DNA from: Pseudomonadota bacterium | GTDB lineage: Bacteria; Pseudomonadota; Gammaproteobacteria; Burkholderiales; Burkholderiaceae_C | Assembly: GCA_030918015.1 (NCBI GenBank) | Contig: JAUPTP010000009.1 | Location: 1-15,937 of the forward strand | Direction: 5' to 3' | DNA length: 15,937 nt | Shown here: in pieces, positions 1 through 10,705 of the stretch | Position numbering within the stretch: the stretch's first letter is position 1 | Layout: each line of letters begins with the position of its first letter | Notes under the pieces: model-generated | What the model saw: the letters and a program-made list of their open reading frames with translations, nothing else | Told to the model about the DNA's origin: nothing | The model's database searches: none | Made by a program: the position numbers and the translations under genes

Positions 1-1
1 C

Positions 2-67
2 ATCGTCAAGCGCGTCGACGCCCAGACCCGCTCCAAGACCAGCATCAACGACCTGCTGCGCGACTGA
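2..67 (+). CDS. C-terminal end of a truncated gene, probably pilT (twitching motility ATPase)
   Basis: Only the last 21 codons and the TGA are in the window, reading IVKRVDAQTRSKTSINDLLR and a final D. The gene continues to the left. Nothing catalytic remains. The call rests mainly on position: in many Burkholderiales pilT lies directly upstream of pilU, and PilT tails commonly end in a short charged stretch after a conserved core. The tail alone does not prove identity. The gap to pilU is 58 bases, so the two could share a transcript. Confidence 0.5.
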   Translation: MVKRVDAQTRSKTSINDLLRD

Positions 68-79
68 CGCGCCGCCTGA

Positions 80-3494
<3,415 letters not shown>

Positions 3495-3504
<10 letters not shown>

Positions 3505-3516
3505 GCGCGGTCGGCC
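3495..3516 (+). terminator. GC hairpin spanning the prmB stop codon
   Basis: GGCCGAC (3495-3501) and GTCGGCC (3510-3516) form a perfect 7-bp stem with an 8-nt loop that contains the TGA stop. No T-tract follows, so it is not a canonical intrinsic terminator. It may mark the 3' end of the dapE-prmB transcript or protect it. Confidence 0.35.
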
Positions 3517-3533
3517 CTGTCGATCCGGGAAAT

Positions 3534-3563
3534 CCGGGAGCGCACAGGCCCTCAAGCTCCCGG
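3534..3563 (+). other. Inverted repeat plus short direct repeat upstream of the first chemoreceptor
   Basis: CCGGGAGC (3534-3541) is perfectly complementary to GCTCCCGG (3556-3563) across a 14-nt loop. The left arm overlaps the second copy of a direct repeat, ATCCGGGA, at 3523-3530 and 3532-3539 (period 9). It lies 66 bases before the chosen start of the chemoreceptor. It could be a second termination hairpin after prmB or a protein-binding site; no T-tract is present. Confidence 0.35.
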
Positions 3564-3629
3564 CCCATGCTGCCGACCTCTCGTTCCCGGCCCTCGCTTT
3601 CGCGAGAGCCATTACGGATCGATACAAGC

Positions 3630-5174
3630 ATGCAGCACTGGAAGGTGGCGTCACGCCTCTACCTGATCGTCCTGGCCGCCGGCCTGGCCCTGTCCGGCCT
3701 GACCGCCGCGGTCTGGATCACCCTGGGCCACCTGGGCGAGCTGCAGGACGCCTCGCACCGCCGTGCGGCCGAGGCCGGCGAGATGAAGCGCATCGCCGGC
3801 CTCGGAGAGCGCTACTACCGGATCGTCGCCGACAGCATCATCAACCATGACCTGCCGGCGGCCGCCCGCGACTGGCGCGAGCTCGAGGCCGAGACCGAAC
3901 GGGACCTGCGCGCCATCGAGACGGCCGTCGACACGGATCAGGAGCGCCGTGATGCGCAGGCCGTGCGCGCGGCGGTCGCCGAGATGCATCGGCTCTATGC
4001 CGAGGATCTCCTGCCCCGGCTGCGCGAGGAGGCCCCACTCGAGACCCTGAGGCCGCTGGACGCGCTCATGGACCGGCAGGTCGAGCAGATCGGCACGCTG
4101 CTCACCCGGCTGTCGCTCAGCCTCGAGGCCGAGGCCCGCGAGGCCGACGAGCACTTCGACCGGATCGACCGGCAGGCCCGCCAGGTGATGACCGGCGTCT
4201 CGCTGCTGTGCGGCCTGGTGCTGGTGGGGCTGGCCCTGAAGGTGGCCCGCAGCATCCTCGCCCAGCTCGGCATGGAGCCCGAGGCGGCCATGGAGCTGGC
4301 CTCGACCATCGCCCGGGGCGACCTGACCTGCCAGGCGCCGGTGCGTCCGGCCTCGGAGCGCAGCGTCGCGGCGGCGCTGGCCGTGATGCTCGAGCAGCTG
4401 CAGCTCATCGTGCACCAGGTGCGCAGCGGCGCCGAGAGCGTCGCGGCCGCCAGCGAGCAGATCGCCATCGGCAACGCCGACCTGGCCAGCCGCACCGAGC
4501 AGCAGGCCGGCGCGATCGAGAGCACCACCTCCACCGTGCAGGCCCTGGGTCAGGGCGTCAGCGCCAGCGCCGGCCAGACCGAGCAGGCCCGCCAGCTGGT
4601 GCAGGAGGCCTCCCAGGCCGCCGGCCGCGGCCATGAGGCCGTCGACCACATGATCCGCACGATGACCGGCATCGCCGAGAGCTCGCGGCGCATCGCCGAC
4701 ATCAACGCGGTCGTCGACGGCATCGCCTTCCAGACCAACATCCTGGCGCTGAACGCCTCGGTCGAGGCCGCGCGGGCCGGCGAGCAGGGCCGGGGCTTCG
4801 CGGTCGTCGCCGCCGAGGTGCGGCTGCTGGCCCAGCGCAGTGCCGAAGCGGCCCGCGAGATCCGCGCGCTGATCGAGGACAGCGTGCGCCGGGTCGAGGC
4901 CGGTCACCAGCTCGTCGGCGAGGCCGGCCAGGGCATGAACGCGGTCAACCACACCATCGGCCAGCTCGATGCGCTGATCGACACCCTCTCCAGCACCAGC
5001 CGCGCGCAGAGCGACAGCCTCCTGGCGATCGGCGCGACCATGGGCCAGATGGACAGCGCCACGCAGCAGAACGCCTCGCTGGTCGAGGAAAGCGCCACCG
5101 CCGCCGGCACGCTGCGCCAGCAGGCCACGACGCTGGTGGATCTGGTCTCCACCTTCCGGCTCGCACCCCACTGA
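3630..5174 (+). CDS. Methyl-accepting chemotaxis protein with a four-helix-type sensor
   Basis: Inner-membrane chemoreceptor of 514 aa. Residues 1-8 are cytoplasmic, TM1 is about 9-31, the periplasmic part about 32-185 is mostly helical and charged (like 4HB/Tar-type sensors), and TM2 is about 186-206. The following linker reads [20 protein letters not shown] (213-232), a HAMP-like segment lacking the usual proline just after TM2 and resembling the LGGEP variant common in betaproteobacterial receptors. The signalling tip [20 protein letters not shown] (364-383) contacts CheA/CheW; it carries NASVEA where NAAVEA is usual. No CheR/CheB-docking pentapeptide is seen at the C-terminus. The ATG at 3630 is preferred because it places TM1 at the N-terminus; an upstream ATG at 3567 would add 21 unlikely residues. 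The ligand cannot be told. No ribosome site is obvious. Confidence 0.92.
   Translation: MQHWKVASRLYLIVLAAGLALSGLTAAVWITLGHLGELQDASHRRAAEAGEMKRIAGLGERYYRIVADSIINHDLPAAARDWRELEAETERDLRAIETAVDTDQERRDAQAVRAAVAEMHRLYAEDLLPRLREEAPLETLRPLDALMDRQVEQIGTLLTRLSLSLEAEAREADEHFDRIDRQARQVMTGVSLLCGLVLVGLALKVARSILAQLGMEPEAAMELASTIARGDLTCQAPVRPASERSVAAALAVMLEQLQLIVHQVRSGAESVAAASEQIAIGNADLASRTEQQAGAIESTTSTVQALGQGVSASAGQTEQARQLVQEASQAAGRGHEAVDHMIRTMTGIAESSRRIADINAVVDGIAFQTNILALNASVEAARAGEQGRGFAVVAAEVRLLAQRSAEAAREIRALIEDSVRRVEAGHQLVGEAGQGMNAVNHTIGQLDALIDTLSSTSRAQSDSLLAIGATMGQMDSATQQNASLVEESATAAGTLRQQATTLVDLVSTFRLAPH
4759..4789 (+). repeat. 31-bp direct repeat, copy 1 (chemoreceptor tip)
   Basis: Identical over 31 bases to 6396-6426. 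It encodes the [10 protein letters not shown] part of the signalling tip. The two copies occupy the same codon phase in their genes, so recombination between them would give an in-frame fused receptor and remove about 1.6 kb. Confidence 0.85.
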
Positions 5175-5190
5175 GCCGAGACAGGACTGC

Positions 5191-5219
5191 AGGAGGGTTC
5201 ATTTCCGGGCCTTGCCCGG
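5191..5219 (+). promoter_or_regulatory. Orphan Shine-Dalgarno followed by a tight hairpin in the second chemoreceptor leader
   Basis: AGGAGG (5191-5196) is the strongest ribosome-binding sequence in this intergenic gap, yet no ATG, GTG or TTG follows at normal distance. An ATT at 5201 is in frame with the receptor. Immediately after comes CCGGGC (5205-5210), a CTT loop and GCCCGG (5214-5219), a perfect 6-bp stem. It may be the terminator of the upstream gene, a remnant, or a real initiation structure. Confidence 0.4.
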
Positions 5220-5269
5220 TCGGCACCGGCGGCACAGTGGCGGACACGCCCTTTCGCCCTTTCGCTGCC

Positions 5270-6805
5270 ATGCCCCTGCTCAACCGCCTGTCCGTCCGCA
5301 CCCGCCAGACCGCGCTGGCCGTGCTCAGCATCTCGGCCGTGTCAGCCTGTGCGCTGACCGGGCTGTGGAGCGCGGCCCGCCTGTCCGAAGCCAGCGAGCG
5401 GGCCTTCGTCGCCAAGGATGTGGTCGCCGACATCCTCCCGCCGCCGATGTACCTGATCGAGATGCGGCTGCTGCTGTCGCAGGCCCTGGAGGGCCGGCTT
5501 GATGCCGACGATGCCCAGGGCGAGCTCGAGCGACTCGCGAAGGAATACCAGGCCAGGGTCGACTGGTGGCTGGCCCATCCCCCCTTCGGCCTGGAGCGCG
5601 AGCTGCTCGGCGAGCAGCACCGAGCGGCCGGCGAATTCATCCGCACCGCCCGAGCCCTGCTCGCGACGCTGGCCGCGGGCGATCCGGAGGCCGCACGCCA
5701 GCAGCTCGGGGCGGCGCATGCGCTCTACCTCAAGCACCGCGCCGCGGTCGACGTGACGGTCGTGCAGGGCAACGAGCTCGGAGCCCGCTCGATGGCCGAG
5801 TTCGAGGCCACCGCCGCGCGCGGACGCCAGATCCAGCTCGGGCTGCTCGGGCTGGCCGTCCTGATGCTGAGCGGCCTGAGCTGGCAGCTGGCCCGCTCGG
5901 TGACCCGACCGCTGGACCAGGCGGTGACGGTGGCCGAATCGGTGGCCGGCGGCGACCTGAGCCAGCGCCTGGACGTGCAGGGCGACGACGAGCCCGCCCG
6001 CCTGCTGCACGCCCTCGACCGGATGTGCCAGCAGCTCGGCGCGATGGTGGCCGACCTGCGCCAGGGCAGCCTGCGCATGGCCAGCGCCTGCGCCCAGATC
6101 CACGCCGGCAACCTCGACCTGAAGGGCCGCACCAGCGGCCACCTCGACGAGCTCGGCCATGTGCGCACCAACCTGACCGAGGTCACCGGCATGATCGAGC
6201 GCAACGCGCAGGCCGCCGAGCAGGCCGCGCGGCTGGTGGAGAGCGTCGAGCTGGCCGCCCGCCGGGGCCAGGAGGCGATGGTGCGGATGAACGAGACCAT
6301 GGGCGGCATCGCCACCGCCTCCACGCGGGTCGGCGAGATCGTGGGCGTCATCGAGTCGATCGCCTTCCAGACCAACCTGCTGGCCCTGAACGCGGCGGTC
6401 GAGGCCGCGCGGGCCGGCGAGCAGGGTCGCGGCTTCGCGGTCGTCGCCGGCGAGGTGCGCACGCTGGCCCAGCGCTCCTCGCTGGCCGCGCGCGAGATCC
6501 GCACCCTGGCGGCCGACAGCACCCGCCAGGTCGGCGGGGGCACCGACCTGGCGGCCGCGACCGGTCAGGCGATCCACGAGATGGCGCAGCAGGTCGAATC
6601 GATGAACCGGCTGGTCAAGGAGATCTGGGAGACCACCTTCGCGCAGACCTCGGGCATTGCCCAGCTGGGCGAGGCGGTCGGCACGCTCACCCAGGCCGGG
6701 CACGCCAACGTCGCCATGGCCGAGCAGTCCAGCCAGGCCACGGCCAGTCTGGAGGAAGAGGCCCGACGCCTGGCGGCGTCGGTGAGCCGCTTTCGACTGC
6801 ACTGA
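5270..6805 (+). CDS. Methyl-accepting chemotaxis protein with an LPPP-containing periplasmic sensor
   Basis: Second chemoreceptor, 511 aa. TM1 is about 12-33 and TM2 about 187-206. The periplasmic domain begins with [20 protein letters not shown] (48-67); a similar DILPPP-YLIE block recurs, from memory, in a set of proteobacterial receptors and kinases of unknown ligand. The HAMP domain is canonical, with the proline at 214 ([10 protein letters not shown]) and AGGDLSQRL at 226-234. The signalling tip reads [20 protein letters not shown] (363-382), then [20 protein letters not shown]. No CheR/CheB pentapeptide is present. ATG 5270 is chosen because it leaves a short cytoplasmic start before TM1; GTG 5237 and a rare ATT at 5201 behind a strong ribosome site are alternatives. 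It is unlike its neighbour in the sensor, so the pair is not a simple recent duplication. Confidence 0.92.
   Translation: MPLLNRLSVRTRQTALAVLSISAVSACALTGLWSAARLSEASERAFVAKDVVADILPPPMYLIEMRLLLSQALEGRLDADDAQGELERLAKEYQARVDWWLAHPPFGLERELLGEQHRAAGEFIRTARALLATLAAGDPEAARQQLGAAHALYLKHRAAVDVTVVQGNELGARSMAEFEATAARGRQIQLGLLGLAVLMLSGLSWQLARSVTRPLDQAVTVAESVAGGDLSQRLDVQGDDEPARLLHALDRMCQQLGAMVADLRQGSLRMASACAQIHAGNLDLKGRTSGHLDELGHVRTNLTEVTGMIERNAQAAEQAARLVESVELAARRGQEAMVRMNETMGGIATASTRVGEIVGVIESIAFQTNLLALNAAVEAARAGEQGRGFAVVAGEVRTLAQRSSLAAREIRTLAADSTRQVGGGTDLAAATGQAIHEMAQQVESMNRLVKEIWETTFAQTSGIAQLGEAVGTLTQAGHANVAMAEQSSQATASLEEEARRLAASVSRFRLH
6396..6426 (+). repeat. 31-bp direct repeat, copy 2 (chemoreceptor tip)
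   Basis: Exact match to 4759-4789, in the same codon phase. The flanks diverge at synonymous and a few non-synonymous positions, which fits strong protein-level constraint with shared codon preference, or recent gene conversion. Confidence 0.85.
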
Positions 6806-6830
6806 CGCCCATGACGGACTTCAGTCAAGC

Positions 6831-6879
6831 CACGGCAAAAAGACATGAATTTGCGTGTCTGAACCGTTATCATCGCCCA
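6831..6879 (+). promoter_or_regulatory. AT-richer upstream region of the copper operon, likely promoter
   Basis: About 54% A+T by hand count over 6831-6880, against about 30% around it. It lies between the chemoreceptor stop (6805) and the small copper ORF (6880). A TTATCA-like element at 6867-6872 could be a -10, but I see no convincing -35 at the right distance. AGACA (6841-6845) and TGTCT (6856-6860) form a 5-bp dyad with a 10-nt gap that could bind a regulator. Promoter location is inference. Confidence 0.35.
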
Positions 6880-7263
6880 ATGTCCTTCTGGCGCCACCAC
6901 CTCTCCCGCCTCGTCGGCCTGGTGATCGTCCTGCTGATGCTCGGCGTGATCGCGCCGACGGTATCGCGGGCGATCGCTGCGGCCGACCCGGTGAGGGCGG
7001 TGATGCTGGCCGAGATCTGCGCCACCGCGATGCCCTCCGCGCATGGCGATGACACCGACCCCGCGCAGGTCGACAGCGCGGGCGTGCACTGCCCCGCCTG
7101 TCTCGCCCCTGCGCTCGGCGCGCTGCTGCCCGAACAGGATGCCCGCGCCGACTATCTCCTGATCGCGCCCCGGTCCACACCGGCGCTGCGCATCGACTTC
7201 GTGCCCGATGCCGCGGCACAGCACCCGCCCCTGCCCGCCCGGGCACCGCCTGCGCGCGCCTGA
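6880..7263 (+). CDS. cruR: DUF2946 small protein, CruR-like copper-sensing upstream ORF
   Basis: A 127-aa protein: basic start, a hydrophobic segment about residues 11-25 ending in APTVSRAIAA (signal or anchor), then HCPAC (70-74) and a Pro/Ala-rich end PPLPARAPPARA. DUF2946 proteins carry this CxxC. In Bordetella pertussis the homologue bp2923 (CruR, as I recall the name) is reported to bind copper cotranslationally through CxxC; this relieves an arrest at a C-terminal RAPP motif and allows Rho to stop transcription before the TonB-receptor gene. Here CxxC is 71-74 and RAPP 121-124, six codons before the stop: 47 residues apart, enough for the cysteines to clear the exit tunnel while RAPP is decoded. 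Gene order (receptor, PepSY protein) also matches. ATG 6880 is chosen over an in-frame ATG at 6811 because the hydrophobic segment then starts the protein; the ribosome site is weak. Regulation is inferred by homology. Confidence 0.82.
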   Translation: MSFWRHHLSRLVGLVIVLLMLGVIAPTVSRAIAAADPVRAVMLAEICATAMPSAHGDDTDPAQVDSAGVHCPACLAPALGALLPEQDARADYLLIAPRSTPALRIDFVPDAAAQHPPLPARAPPARA

Positions 7264-7463
7264 TCGCCCGCTGACGCCTGACGCCGCACCCTGCTGTCGC
7301 GGCGGGGTGTCTCCCCCCCCGACGTCTGTCCTGATCCTGCCGGCCCCCAGGCCCGGTGTGCTCCGGTGCGCGCTCGCGTGGACGGCTCACCCGTCTCGCC
7401 GCCGACCCGCCTGGGCGCACCGGTGCGTCCGGTCGGCTGGCCTTCTGCCGCCTCTTGCCTGCG
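7264..7463 (+). promoter_or_regulatory. C-rich intercistronic region, candidate Rho-dependent termination zone
   Basis: A 200-nt gap inside an operon whose other junctions overlap. By hand count it has 89 C, 65 G, 36 T and 10 A, so C exceeds G and A is scarce, a composition favourable to Rho loading. It holds a run of eight C at 7313-7320 and, just before the receptor start, 7441-7460 with 10 C, 7 T and only 3 G. A small hairpin GACGG-CTCAC-CCGTC sits at 7381-7395 and a 12-bp palindrome at 7416-7427. No intrinsic terminator and no credible gene is seen. The Rho role is inferred from the CruR system. Confidence 0.5.
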
Positions 7464-9527
7464 ATGACCTCCACCGCCCCTGTCCTGCTCCACCCGTTCC
7501 CGCTGAAGCCCCTGTCGCTGTTGTGCGCGCTGACGATGCTGTCGCTGCACGCCTCGGCACAGACGGCGGAACCTGCCACTGACACCGAGGCCACGCCGCG
7601 CTTCGACATCGGGCGCGTCGACGTGCGCACCACGCGACGCCCTGCGCTGTCGGCCCGGCAGCTGCTGACCTCGGTCGACACGCTGCACCGCGACATGATC
7701 GAGACCCAGCCGGCGCAGGCCGCCTGGGAGCTGTTCAGCCTGGTGCCCGGGGCGCTGCTGACGCCCTTCCAGCAAGGCACCACCTCCGGCAAGGTGTCGC
7801 TGCGCGGCTTCAACGGCGAGGGTGAAGTCAACGCGGTCAAGCTGCTGATCGATGGCGTGCCGGCCAACAGCCACAACGGCAACATGCCCTACCTCGACGC
7901 GGTGCTGCCGATCGAGCTCGAATCGATCGAGGTGGTGCGCGGCACCAGCGATGCCCGCCACGGCCTGCACGCGATCGCCGGCAGCATCGACCTGCGCACC
8001 CGCCGGGGCGGCAACGGCACCACGGTCCGGCTGGGGGCGGGCTCCTTCGGCCAGCGCAGCGCCGAAGTGCGCCACGCCCAGGACAGCCAAGGCGTCCAGC
8101 TGGACCTGGCCGCGGGACGCAAGACCGCCGACGGCTGGCGCGACCATGCCCGATCGACCCGCCAGACGCTGGCCGCCAGCCTGACCCAGGCCGATGGCGG
8201 CTGGAGCCGCCGCCTGAGCCTGCGCTATTTCGAGCATGAGGCCCAGGAGCCGGGCTACCTGACGCGCAGCGTGGCCGACACCGATCCGAGCAGCTCACCC
8301 GGGTATGTGGGCACTGATGGCGGCCTGCGCCGCACCGCTCAGGCGGCGATCCAGCTCGACGGCACGCTTTCGCCCGAGCTCGGCTCGAGCAGCCGCTTTC
8401 ATGTCAACCACTTCTCGGATGACCGCTGGGTGCGCTTCTCGGAGTCGGTGTCGCAGCAGGAGCGCCTGACCGACGAGACGCATGTGGGCGCGGCCACGAC
8501 GCTGAGCTGGCGCCCGCGCATCAAGGCGCTGCACGATTTCGCGCTGCAGGGCGGCGTCGACATCGAGTCGCAGGACAACATCAGCCAGCGCTACACCACC
8601 GCCGATCGAGTGCGCGGCACGCAGACCCGCGATCAGGCCTACACCCTGCATGTCGCCGGCGTGCATGCCCAGGCGCTGGTGCAGCCGACGCCCGCGCTGC
8701 GGCTGGTGCCGGGCTGGCGACTGGATCGGGTGGCAGGCCATTTCACCAACCGCCTGACCGGCGTCGAGTCGCCGGTCAACGACTACGGCACCATCAGCCA
8801 GCCCAAGATGAGCCTGCTCTGGCAGATTCAGCCTCAGCTTGCGCTGCATGCCAACTGGGGGCGGACCTTCCAGATCGGCACCGAGGCTGCAGCCTACAAG
8901 ATCCCGCCGCGCCAGGCCGACCTGAAGCCCTCGATCAACCAGGGCTGGGAGGCGGGCCTGCGCTTCGCCCCGGACGAGGCGACCACGCTGCGCCTGGCGG
9001 TGTGGCAGCAGACCGCCACCGACGAGGTGCGCCGGCGCCTGAACGATCCGAGCGGAGACTCCGACAACATCGGCGCCACCCGCCGCCGTGGCGCCGACCT
9101 GCAGCTGCGCCTGCTGCCCGCCGCGACGCTGGAGCTGTGGGGCGCGCTGACGCTGCAGAAGGCGATCATCGTCACCCCCGACCCGTCGGCGCCCGCCACC
9201 CTGGGCAAGGAGATCGACCATGTGCCGCGCCGCCTGGTGCAGGCCGGCGTGAACTGGACACCGCACGAGGCCTGGCGCCTGTCGGCCGAGCTGCAGTCGC
9301 AGGGCGACTATTTCCTGGAGCGCACCAACAGCACCGGCCGCTTCGGCGGCTTCACCGTGCTGAATCTGGGCACGAGCTGGCAGTTCTCGCCGCGGCTGCG
9401 GCTGGAGGCCTGGGTGCGCAACGCCACCGACCGCCGCACCGAGTATGTCTGGCATGACGGCACGCAGTCGCTGCACTCGCCGGGCGCGCCGCGCAGCGTG
9501 TCGCTCGCCCTGCGGAGCGATCTGTGA
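7464..9527 (+). CDS. TonB-dependent outer-membrane receptor, probably for copper or a copper complex
   Basis: A 687-aa outer-membrane transporter. The signal peptide ends about residue 32 (SLHASA then QTAEP). A TonB-box-like stretch IGRVDVRT is at 49-56; the plug domain, about 60-180, includes VSLRGFNGEG (111-120), VKLLIDGVP and IESIEVVRGTSDARHG; the barrel fills the rest. The last residues are SLALRSDL rather than the common aromatic end. It has no OprC-like CxxxM site; the nearest candidate ligands are H137 and M141 in the plug (SHNGNMPY). The copper assignment comes from its place between the DUF2946 ORF and a PCuAC chaperone, and from the parallel with Bordetella BfrG. ATG 7464 starts a good signal peptide but has no Shine-Dalgarno; the open frame back to 7356 is non-coding-like. 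The stop overlaps the next start. Confidence 0.88.
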   Translation: MTSTAPVLLHPFPLKPLSLLCALTMLSLHASAQTAEPATDTEATPRFDIGRVDVRTTRRPALSARQLLTSVDTLHRDMIETQPAQAAWELFSLVPGALLTPFQQGTTSGKVSLRGFNGEGEVNAVKLLIDGVPANSHNGNMPYLDAVLPIELESIEVVRGTSDARHGLHAIAGSIDLRTRRGGNGTTVRLGAGSFGQRSAEVRHAQDSQGVQLDLAAGRKTADGWRDHARSTRQTLAASLTQADGGWSRRLSLRYFEHEAQEPGYLTRSVADTDPSSSPGYVGTDGGLRRTAQAAIQLDGTLSPELGSSSRFHVNHFSDDRWVRFSESVSQQERLTDETHVGAATTLSWRPRIKALHDFALQGGVDIESQDNISQRYTTADRVRGTQTRDQAYTLHVAGVHAQALVQPTPALRLVPGWRLDRVAGHFTNRLTGVESPVNDYGTISQPKMSLLWQIQPQLALHANWGRTFQIGTEAAAYKIPPRQADLKPSINQGWEAGLRFAPDEATTLRLAVWQQTATDEVRRRLNDPSGDSDNIGATRRRGADLQLRLLPAATLELWGALTLQKAIIVTPDPSAPATLGKEIDHVPRRLVQAGVNWTPHEAWRLSAELQSQGDYFLERTNSTGRFGGFTVLNLGTSWQFSPRLRLEAWVRNATDRRTEYVWHDGTQSLHSPGAPRSVSLALRSDL

Positions 9528-10705
9528 GCGCGGTCTCGCCGCGGGCGCGCCGCGTGTGGCTGCAGATCCACAAGGTGCTGGGCCTGGCGCTGGGGCTGTG
9601 GTTCCTGCTGATGGGCGTGACCGGCAGCCTGCTGGTCTATTACCGCGGCCTGGAGGCCCAGCTGGATGCACGGCTGCGCGAGCAGCCCGGCGTGACCGCC
9701 CCGGCGAAGATCGCCGAGGTGCACCGCACCCTGGTCGCTGCCCATCCGCAGCGCGGCACCGGCTGGCGCATCGAGGTGCCGCCTCGGCCGGGCGAGCCGG
9801 TCACCGCCCGCTTTCTCAAGCCGGTCGAGACGCAGGGCGCCTATTTCGCGCCGCTGCTGGCCACGACCGATCCGAGCGGCCGCACGCTGGTGGCCAACCG
9901 CTTCTGGGGCGAGACGCCAGGCACCTGGATCTACGACCTGCATTTCTCGCTGCTCGGCGGCGAGCTGGGCGTGACGGGGGTGGGCTGGGGCGGCGTGGCG
10001 CTGGCGGCCTCGCTGGTCAGCGGCCTGGTGATCTGGTGGCCGGCCCGCGGGCGCTGGCGCCAGGCGCTGCGGCTGCGCGGCGGGGTGTCCACGGTGCGGC
10101 GGGTCTACGACCTGCACACCGTCTTCGGCGCGCTCGCTGCGGTGCCGCTGCTGATCCTGGCCCTGACCGGCTCGGCTCTGGCGCTGCCGGATCTGGTCAA
10201 GCCGATGATCGAGCGCATCTCGCCGCTGACGCCGATGCCCCGGCCGGCCGTGCCGCCGCCCCCTGAAGCGGCCGGTCCGCGACGGGACGCCGACGCCGCC
10301 ATCGCGCGGGCGATGCAGGCCTTCCCTGGCGCGCAGGTGCGCTGGATCGACACGCCGGCCACCGACGGCGGGCTCTACCGCATCCGGCTGCGCCAGCCCG
10401 GCGAGCCCGGCGACCGCTTCCCCGACACCCAGGTCTGGATCGATTCGACCCGCGGCGAGATCGTCGCGCGCCGCGATCCGCGCCATTTCAGCGCTGGCGA
10501 CACCGTCTGGCAGTGGATGCATCCGCTGCACAGCGGCGAGGGCTTCGGTCCGGTCGGCCGCCTGCTCGTCTGCCTGTGCGGCGTGCTGCCGGTGCTGCTC
10601 GCAGTGACCGGCCTGTGGCGCTGGCTCGACAAGCGCCGCGCCCGGCGGCGGGCGGCGTCAATACTGTCCGATTCTTCCCCAGTGACTGAAGGAGCTTTCC
10701 GATGA
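9524..10705 (+). CDS. PepSY-associated inner-membrane protein (PiuB/bp2921-like)
   Basis: A 393-aa protein of the PepSY-associated TM family. Four membrane segments fall about 18-40, 150-172, 197-221 and 344-365, with a periplasmic PepSY-like domain between TM1 and TM2 and another between TM3 and TM4. Conserved histidines lie at membrane edges: QIHK (H16), YDLHFSLLGG (H140), YDLHTVFGA (H198) and WMHPLHSGEGFG (H333, H336). Family members sit beside siderophore or metal TonB receptors and are thought to act as inner-membrane reductases or transporters; the Bordetella operon has one in this same slot. Translation starts at a GTG whose GTGA overlaps the receptor stop, so coupling is likely. The copper link is by context. 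Confidence 0.88.
   Translation: MSAVSPRARRVWLQIHKVLGLALGLWFLLMGVTGSLLVYYRGLEAQLDARLREQPGVTAPAKIAEVHRTLVAAHPQRGTGWRIEVPPRPGEPVTARFLKPVETQGAYFAPLLATTDPSGRTLVANRFWGETPGTWIYDLHFSLLGGELGVTGVGWGGVALAASLVSGLVIWWPARGRWRQALRLRGGVSTVRRVYDLHTVFGALAAVPLLILALTGSALALPDLVKPMIERISPLTPMPRPAVPPPPEAAGPRRDADAAIARAMQAFPGAQVRWIDTPATDGGLYRIRLRQPGEPGDRFPDTQVWIDSTRGEIVARRDPRHFSAGDTVWQWMHPLHSGEGFGPVGRLLVCLCGVLPVLLAVTGLWRWLDKRRARRRAASILSDSSPVTEGAFR

Noticed and set aside
3598..3624. Flagellar sigma-28-like promoter before the first chemoreceptor
   Set aside because: GATCGATA only loosely resembles the -10, there is no TAAA at the proper distance, and it is too close to the start codon.
5566..7263. A 565-codon plus-strand frame that runs through the second chemoreceptor into the DUF2946 ORF
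   Set aside because: The upstream part is an Arg/Pro-rich shadow of the chemoreceptor. The real protein starts at 6880, where a hydrophobic signal-like segment and family motifs begin.
7416..7427. Perfect 12-bp palindrome CGCACCGGTGCG
   Set aside because: Too short to be meaningful in GC-rich DNA, leaves no hairpin loop without losing pairs, and matches no operator I know.
7356..7463. In-frame 5' extension of the TonB receptor
   Set aside because: It would put an Arg-rich, non-signal sequence in front of a good signal peptide; the gap fits regulatory RNA better.
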